From Actinomycetota bacterium (lineage in GTDB: Bacteria > Actinomycetota > Acidimicrobiia > Spongiisociales > ZC4RG35): DNA of 15,846 nt. The DNA is taken from contig JAPUJM010000146.1 of NCBI GenBank assembly GCA_027296205.1, positions 1-15,846 of the forward strand, given 5' to 3'. The position numbers and the translations under genes are program-made. This document shows, piece after piece, positions 12,429-15,846 of the stretch. Positions within the stretch are counted from its first letter, which is position 1; every line of letters starts with the position of its first letter. The notes below the pieces were generated by a model that was not told the DNA's origin, ran no database searches, and saw nothing but the letters and a program-made list of their open reading frames with translations.

Positions 12429-13925
12429 ATGAGTGAGCACAACGAGACCACCGAGGATCAACTGATCGAGGGCCGCCGCAGTAAACACGAAGCCGTGCTC
12501 TCCAGTGGCGGCTACCCGCACCGCTTCGACCGAACCGATCTCGCAGCCGACCTTCACACCCGATTCAACGACCTGGAACCGGCAGCCGTGACTGATGAGA
12601 GGGTGTCGGTGGCGGGGCGGTTGATGCTCCATCGATCGTTCGGAAAACTTCAGTTCGGCACGCTCCAGGATGTGAGTGGGACCATCCAGCTCTTTGTCGA
12701 CCGGAAGACGGCCGGACGCGATGTTGCCGAGGAATTCGCCACTTTCGACCTCGGCGACTGGATCGGGGCGGGCGGCCTGGTGATGACCACCAAGCGGGGG
12801 GAATTGAGCATCAAAGTCGATGAGCTCGACCTGCTCCAGAAGTCACTTCGGCCCCTTCCCGACAAGTGGCACGGCCTCCACGACGTGGAGCAGCGGAGCC
12901 GTCGCCGTTATGTGGACCTGATCGTCAATCAAGAGGCGCGAGCGGTGGCGATGACCCGGGCAAAGATCGTGTCGGAGCTGCGTGATCAGTTCTGCCGGCG
13001 CGGGTTCATCGAGGTGGAGACACCGATCCTTCTCCACCAGGCGACCGGGGCCATAGCTCGCCCGTTTGTCACCGAGCACAACGCTCTCGATGTCGAGATG
13101 TATCTGAGGATCGCCACGGAGTTGTATCTGAAAAGGCTCGTGATCGGGGGTATGGAGAGGGTTTTCGAGATCGGTCGCATCTTCCGAAACGAGGGCATTG
13201 ACGCCACGCACAATCCCGAGTTCACCATGCTCGAGGCCTATCAGGCCTTTGCCGACTTCCGGGACATCATGGAACTCATCGAGAAGGTGTTCGTGGGTGT
13301 TGCCAGGGCGGCCGGCGGCGGCGTCGACATCGTGTACCAGGGACGAGAGCTGCATCTCGGTGGCCCCTATCGTCGGGCAACGCTTACGGAATTGGTGTCG
13401 GAGAGAGTGGGCACCGAGGTGAGCCTCGACACCCCGGTCGAATCTCTGCGGACCCACGCACGTGACGCCGGTGTGGAGTACGAGGACGATTGGAGCGCTG
13501 CAAGGCTTCTCTCAGAGATCTACGAAGAGGCGGTCGAAGCTTCGATCTGGGAGCCAACGTTCGTGACTCATCAGCCGATCGAGGTGTCACCCCTTTCCCG
13601 GAGGAACGCCGATGACCCCAGACTGGCAGACCGGTTCGAGCTTGTCATCGCGGGGTCCGAGTATGCCAATGCGTTTAGCGAGCTGAACGACCCGGACGAT
13701 CAGCGAGCGAGGTTTGAGACCCAGGCAGCGGCGCGAGAGGCGGGTGACGAGGCGGCTCACCCCATCGACGAGGATTATCTGCTGGCTCTGGAGTACGGGC
13801 TACCGCCCACGGGGGGACTGGGAATAGGCGTCGACCGACTGGTGATGCTCCTCACCGACCAGGCCCATATTCGAGAGGTGATCCTGTTTCCCACGCTCCG
13901 TCCCGAGCACGGAGCAGCCGAATAG
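12429..13925 (+). CDS. lysS: Lysyl-tRNA synthetase, class II
   Basis: Attaches lysine to tRNA-Lys in the cytoplasm. The 498-residue protein has an N-terminal OB-fold anticodon-binding domain (about 57-140, with VSVAGRLMLHRSFGKL) and a class II catalytic core. Motif 1 is around 192-212 (FIEVETPIL...). It reads QATGAIARPF where most LysRS have GGAxARPF, a mild deviation. Motif 2 is FEIGRIFRNEGIDATHNPEF (246-265). Motif 3 is GLPPTGGLGIGVDRLVMLLT (457-476). The ATG at 12429 is chosen because the frame upstream runs inside the hypothetical gene. No strong Shine-Dalgarno sequence is seen. It converges on the polyprenyl synthase gene, 29 bp away. In mycobacteria lysS also lies near clpC. Confidence 0.95.
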   Translation: MSEHNETTEDQLIEGRRSKHEAVLSSGGYPHRFDRTDLAADLHTRFNDLEPAAVTDERVSVAGRLMLHRSFGKLQFGTLQDVSGTIQLFVDRKTAGRDVAEEFATFDLGDWIGAGGLVMTTKRGELSIKVDELDLLQKSLRPLPDKWHGLHDVEQRSRRRYVDLIVNQEARAVAMTRAKIVSELRDQFCRRGFIEVETPILLHQATGAIARPFVTEHNALDVEMYLRIATELYLKRLVIGGMERVFEIGRIFRNEGIDATHNPEFTMLEAYQAFADFRDIMELIEKVFVGVARAAGGGVDIVYQGRELHLGGPYRRATLTELVSERVGTEVSLDTPVESLRTHARDAGVEYEDDWSAARLLSEIYEEAVEASIWEPTFVTHQPIEVSPLSRRNADDPRLADRFELVIAGSEYANAFSELNDPDDQRARFETQAAAREAGDEAAHPIDEDYLLALEYGLPPTGGLGIGVDRLVMLLTDQAHIREVILFPTLRPEHGAAE

Positions 13926-13954
13926 GCCGCAGCCTGTGACAACTACGATTTCGG

Positions 13955-14944
13955 TTAGGAGCGAGCCGCCTCGACACGGTCCACCAAGAAACGACCTAGC
14001 TTCTCGAGAATCAGCCTGGGCTCGCCTTGGGGCAGTTGGACAAGGGCATCCCCCGCGACGACCAGTCGCTCCGTGGCCGACTTCAGCGCCTGGTCCACGA
14101 ACCTGCCGGCCCGTACCAAGGCAATGACTTCGTTGACCACCTCGTCGGCGTAGGGCATGGTGTGGTCGAGCAACTCTCGCACCCTCGCTCCGTCGGGGCC
14201 GTTGGCGGCGAGAAGGACCGGTGCGGTGAAGGTGCCCTCGCGAATATCCGAACCGGCCGGTTTGCCGATGGTTTGCTCATCGGCCACCAGGTCGAGGGCG
14301 TCATCGGCGATTTGGAAGACCATTCCGACTTCCCATGCCCACGTCGACAATGCGTCGACGACCGTGTCGTCGGCGTCGGACGCCATCGCTCCAAGACGGG
14401 CTGAGGTTCTGATCAGCGAGGCAGTCTTGCCCCCGATCACCTGGTTGTATTCGTCAATCGAATGAGAGAGGTCGCCCTCCAACTGAAGCTCTCGCGTCTG
14501 CCCCTCGACCAATTCTGCGTACGTAGCGGCAAGCAGTCGGACCGACTCCTGGCTCAGGTGGGTCGCGGCTACCTCGGAAGCGCGGGCCATGAGGAAGTCA
14601 CCCGCCAGGATGGCCACGGTGTTATCCCAGTTGGCGTTGGCAGAGCCTGCGCCTCGTCTGGTGTCGGCTTCGTCGATCACGTCGTCGTGATAGAGGGAGC
14701 CGAGGTGTATGAGCTCGGCGGCGACTCCGGCCTCAACCGGACGGTGGTCTCTCGCCGGCCCAAATTCGGCCGCGAGAAGGGCGAGGAGTGGCCTGAAACG
14801 CTTGCCGCCCGCCAGCAGCAGATGCTGGGCAATCTTCGTCAGATAGGGGTCGTCCGCTGTCGCCGTTTCGAGGAGGCGCTCCTCGACGCGGCCCAACTGC
14901 TCCCAAATTCGGGGAATACAAACAAGACTTTGGAGGTCTTCCAT
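13955..14944 (-). CDS. Long-chain polyprenyl diphosphate synthase
   Basis: An all-helical trans-prenyltransferase of 329 residues that adds isopentenyl units to an allylic diphosphate, probably making the menaquinone side chain. GKRFRP is at 47-52, the first Asp-rich motif DDVID at 87-91 (HLGSLYHDDVIDEADTRRG), GGKTASL at 171-177, and the second Asp-rich motif DDALD at 214-218 in FQIADDALDLVAD. The small residues before the first motif (GS) agree with a medium- or long-chain product. Chain length cannot be read more exactly. The start is the ATG at 14944. The open frame continues 184 codons upstream, but that part is antisense to clpC. A TACCAT -10 lies 8 nt upstream, so the mRNA may be leaderless. 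Confidence 0.9.
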   Translation of the reverse strand: MEDLQSLVCIPRIWEQLGRVEERLLETATADDPYLTKIAQHLLLAGGKRFRPLLALLAAEFGPARDHRPVEAGVAAELIHLGSLYHDDVIDEADTRRGAGSANANWDNTVAILAGDFLMARASEVAATHLSQESVRLLAATYAELVEGQTRELQLEGDLSHSIDEYNQVIGGKTASLIRTSARLGAMASDADDTVVDALSTWAWEVGMVFQIADDALDLVADEQTIGKPAGSDIREGTFTAPVLLAANGPDGARVRELLDHTMPYADEVVNEVIALVRAGRFVDQALKSATERLVVAGDALVQLPQGEPRLILEKLGRFLVDRVEAARS

Positions 14945-14952
14945 TGTTGACG

Positions 14953-14958
14953 ATGGTA
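14953..14958 (-). promoter_or_regulatory. -10 element of polyprenyl synthase gene
   Basis: On the minus strand TACCAT lies 8 nt before the ATG at 14944, with no Shine-Dalgarno sequence in between. An overlapping TAATAC could serve instead. The divergent clpC promoter is about 55 bp away. Confidence 0.35.
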
Positions 14959-15010
14959 TTACGAAAAGACGGGCTGGGGTCCGACGAGAAGTCTGATGAC
15001 TGCCCGGTGG

Positions 15011-15016
15011 TAGAAT
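15011..15016 (+). promoter_or_regulatory. -10 element of clpC
   Basis: TAGAAT fits the housekeeping -10 well. It would start transcription near 15023, leaving a leader of about 20 nt with AGGAGA (15033-15038) five bases before the GTG start. No clear -35 is seen, and no HrcA/CIRCE or CtsR-type repeat is visible in this short gap. Confidence 0.5.
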
Positions 15017-15043
15017 CGCATATGCCAGGCCCAGGAGAAAAGA

Positions 15044-15846
15044 GTGTTTGAACGGTTCACAGATCGGGCTCGCCGGGTGGTTGTCTTGGCTCAGGAAGAA
15101 GCGCGGCTTCTCAACCACAATTACATCGGCACCGAGCACATCCTGCTCGGTCTGCTCAACGAGGGTGAGGGAATAGCAGCCCAGGCTCTCGAGAGCCTCG
15201 ACATCGATCTTGCATCTGTGCGTGACGAGGTCGTGAAGATCATCGGACAGGGACAGCAGTCGCCCTCCGGCCATATCCCGTTCACCCCTCGCGCCAAGAA
15301 GGTCCTCGAGCTCTCCCTCCGCGAGGCCCTCCAACTCGGCCATAATTACATCGGAACCGAACACATCCTCCTCGGCTTGATTCGTGAAGGAGAAGGGGTG
15401 GCAGCTCAGGTGCTGCAGCAACTCGGCGCCGAGCTGCAGAAGGTTCGTCAGACCGTCATTCAGCTCCTCTCCGGTCCCGGGGGTAGCGAGGAGCAATCGC
15501 CGAAGGGGACCGGCGCGGGAGGACGGGAGAGTTCGTCCTCGGGCTCGACCATCCTCGACCAGTTCGGTCGCAACCTCACAACGTCGGCGTCCGAGGGGAA
15601 GCTCGACCCGGTGATCGGCCGCAATCGTGAGATCGAGCGCGTCATGCAGATCCTTTCACGTCGGACCAAGAACAACCCGGTCCTGATCGGAGAGCCCGGT
15701 GTGGGGAAGACGGCCATCGTCGAAGGCCTCGCGCAGCGGATTATCGCCAAAGACGTTCCCGAGAACCTCGAGGGAAAGAATCTATACACCCTCGATCTCG
15801 GTTCCCTTGTGGCCGGCTCCCGCTATCGAGGTGACTTCGAGGAGAG
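15044..15846 (+). CDS. clpC: ATP-dependent Clp protease ATP-binding subunit ClpC (5' part)
   Basis: The gene starts at GTG 15044 and runs off the right edge, with 267 residues visible. ClpC is the AAA+ unfoldase that feeds proteins to ClpP. The N-domain has its two repeats: LNHNYIGTEHILLGLLNEGE (23-42) and LGHNYIGTEHILLGLIREGE (98-117). A Gly/Ser-rich linker (about 144-168) follows, then the start of the first AAA+ domain with LDPVIGRNREIERVMQIL and Walker A GEPGVGKT (216-223). SRYRGDFEE at the edge is typical of the family. AGGAGA supports the start. In Streptomyces, SigR-type factors induce clpC, which makes the sigma/anti-sigma pair upstream of interest. Confidence 0.96.
   Translation, partial: MFERFTDRARRVVVLAQEEARLLNHNYIGTEHILLGLLNEGEGIAAQALESLDIDLASVRDEVVKIIGQGQQSPSGHIPFTPRAKKVLELSLREALQLGHNYIGTEHILLGLIREGEGVAAQVLQQLGAELQKVRQTVIQLLSGPGGSEEQSPKGTGAGGRESSSSGSTILDQFGRNLTTSASEGKLDPVIGRNREIERVMQILSRRTKNNPVLIGEPGVGKTAIVEGLAQRIIAKDVPENLEGKNLYTLDLGSLVAGSRYRGDFEE

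Noticed and set aside
14945..15496. Upstream extension of the polyprenyl synthase frame to 513 residues
   Set aside because: The extra 184 codons lie antisense to the clpC N-domain and have no prenyltransferase similarity. The family N-terminus begins at the ATG at 14944.

Overview
The window looks like chromosomal core DNA from a high-GC actinobacterium outside the well-studied genera, possibly Acidimicrobiia-like. The lineage is an inference from gene content and order. The run DUF2342 metalloprotease, tilS, hpt, ftsH, folE, folP, folB, folK, lysS, clpC follows the order I recall for the Mycobacterium tuberculosis block Rv3626c to Rv3596c. Several genes appear to be expressed leaderless: a TANNNT -10 element lies only 6-10 nt upstream of the start codon, with no Shine-Dalgarno sequence.

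Left part (1-1090). The window opens inside the 3' end of a gene that is probably holB (DNA polymerase III delta'). A frame-broken remnant of a PD-(D/E)XK homing-type endonuclease follows, then an intact tRNA-Thr(CGT). About 400 bp without a convincing gene comes next, carrying two hairpins and a DosR-box-like palindrome.

Second part (1088-5004). A SigR/SigH-type ECF sigma factor and its RsrA-type zinc anti-sigma factor form a thiol-oxidative-stress module. After them come a small two-membrane-segment protein, a DUF2342 zincin, tilS and hpt, mostly with overlapping ends. ftsH follows with its own promoter.

Central part (7090-8661). A minus-strand operon sits between ftsH and folE, which are close neighbours in the mycobacterial order. 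It encodes two very small ORFs, a protein with a C-terminal ribbon-helix-helix domain (HicB-like), and a DUF4097 beta-repeat protein. The divergent folE side holds five TGTCA/TGACA boxes spaced exactly 11 bp apart, overlapping a near-consensus minus-strand promoter. This looks like a phased RHH autoregulatory operator and is the best candidate here for an undercharacterised system.

Right part (8721-15846). folE, folP, a phosphatase-like protein lacking the catalytic Cys and Arg, folB, and a folK fused to an isoprenylcysteine-methyltransferase-like membrane domain make one tightly coupled folate operon. A possible leaderless Leu-rich leader peptide then precedes a basic hypothetical protein and lysS. 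A long-chain polyprenyl diphosphate synthase (minus strand) converges on lysS and is divergent from clpC, which runs off the right edge.
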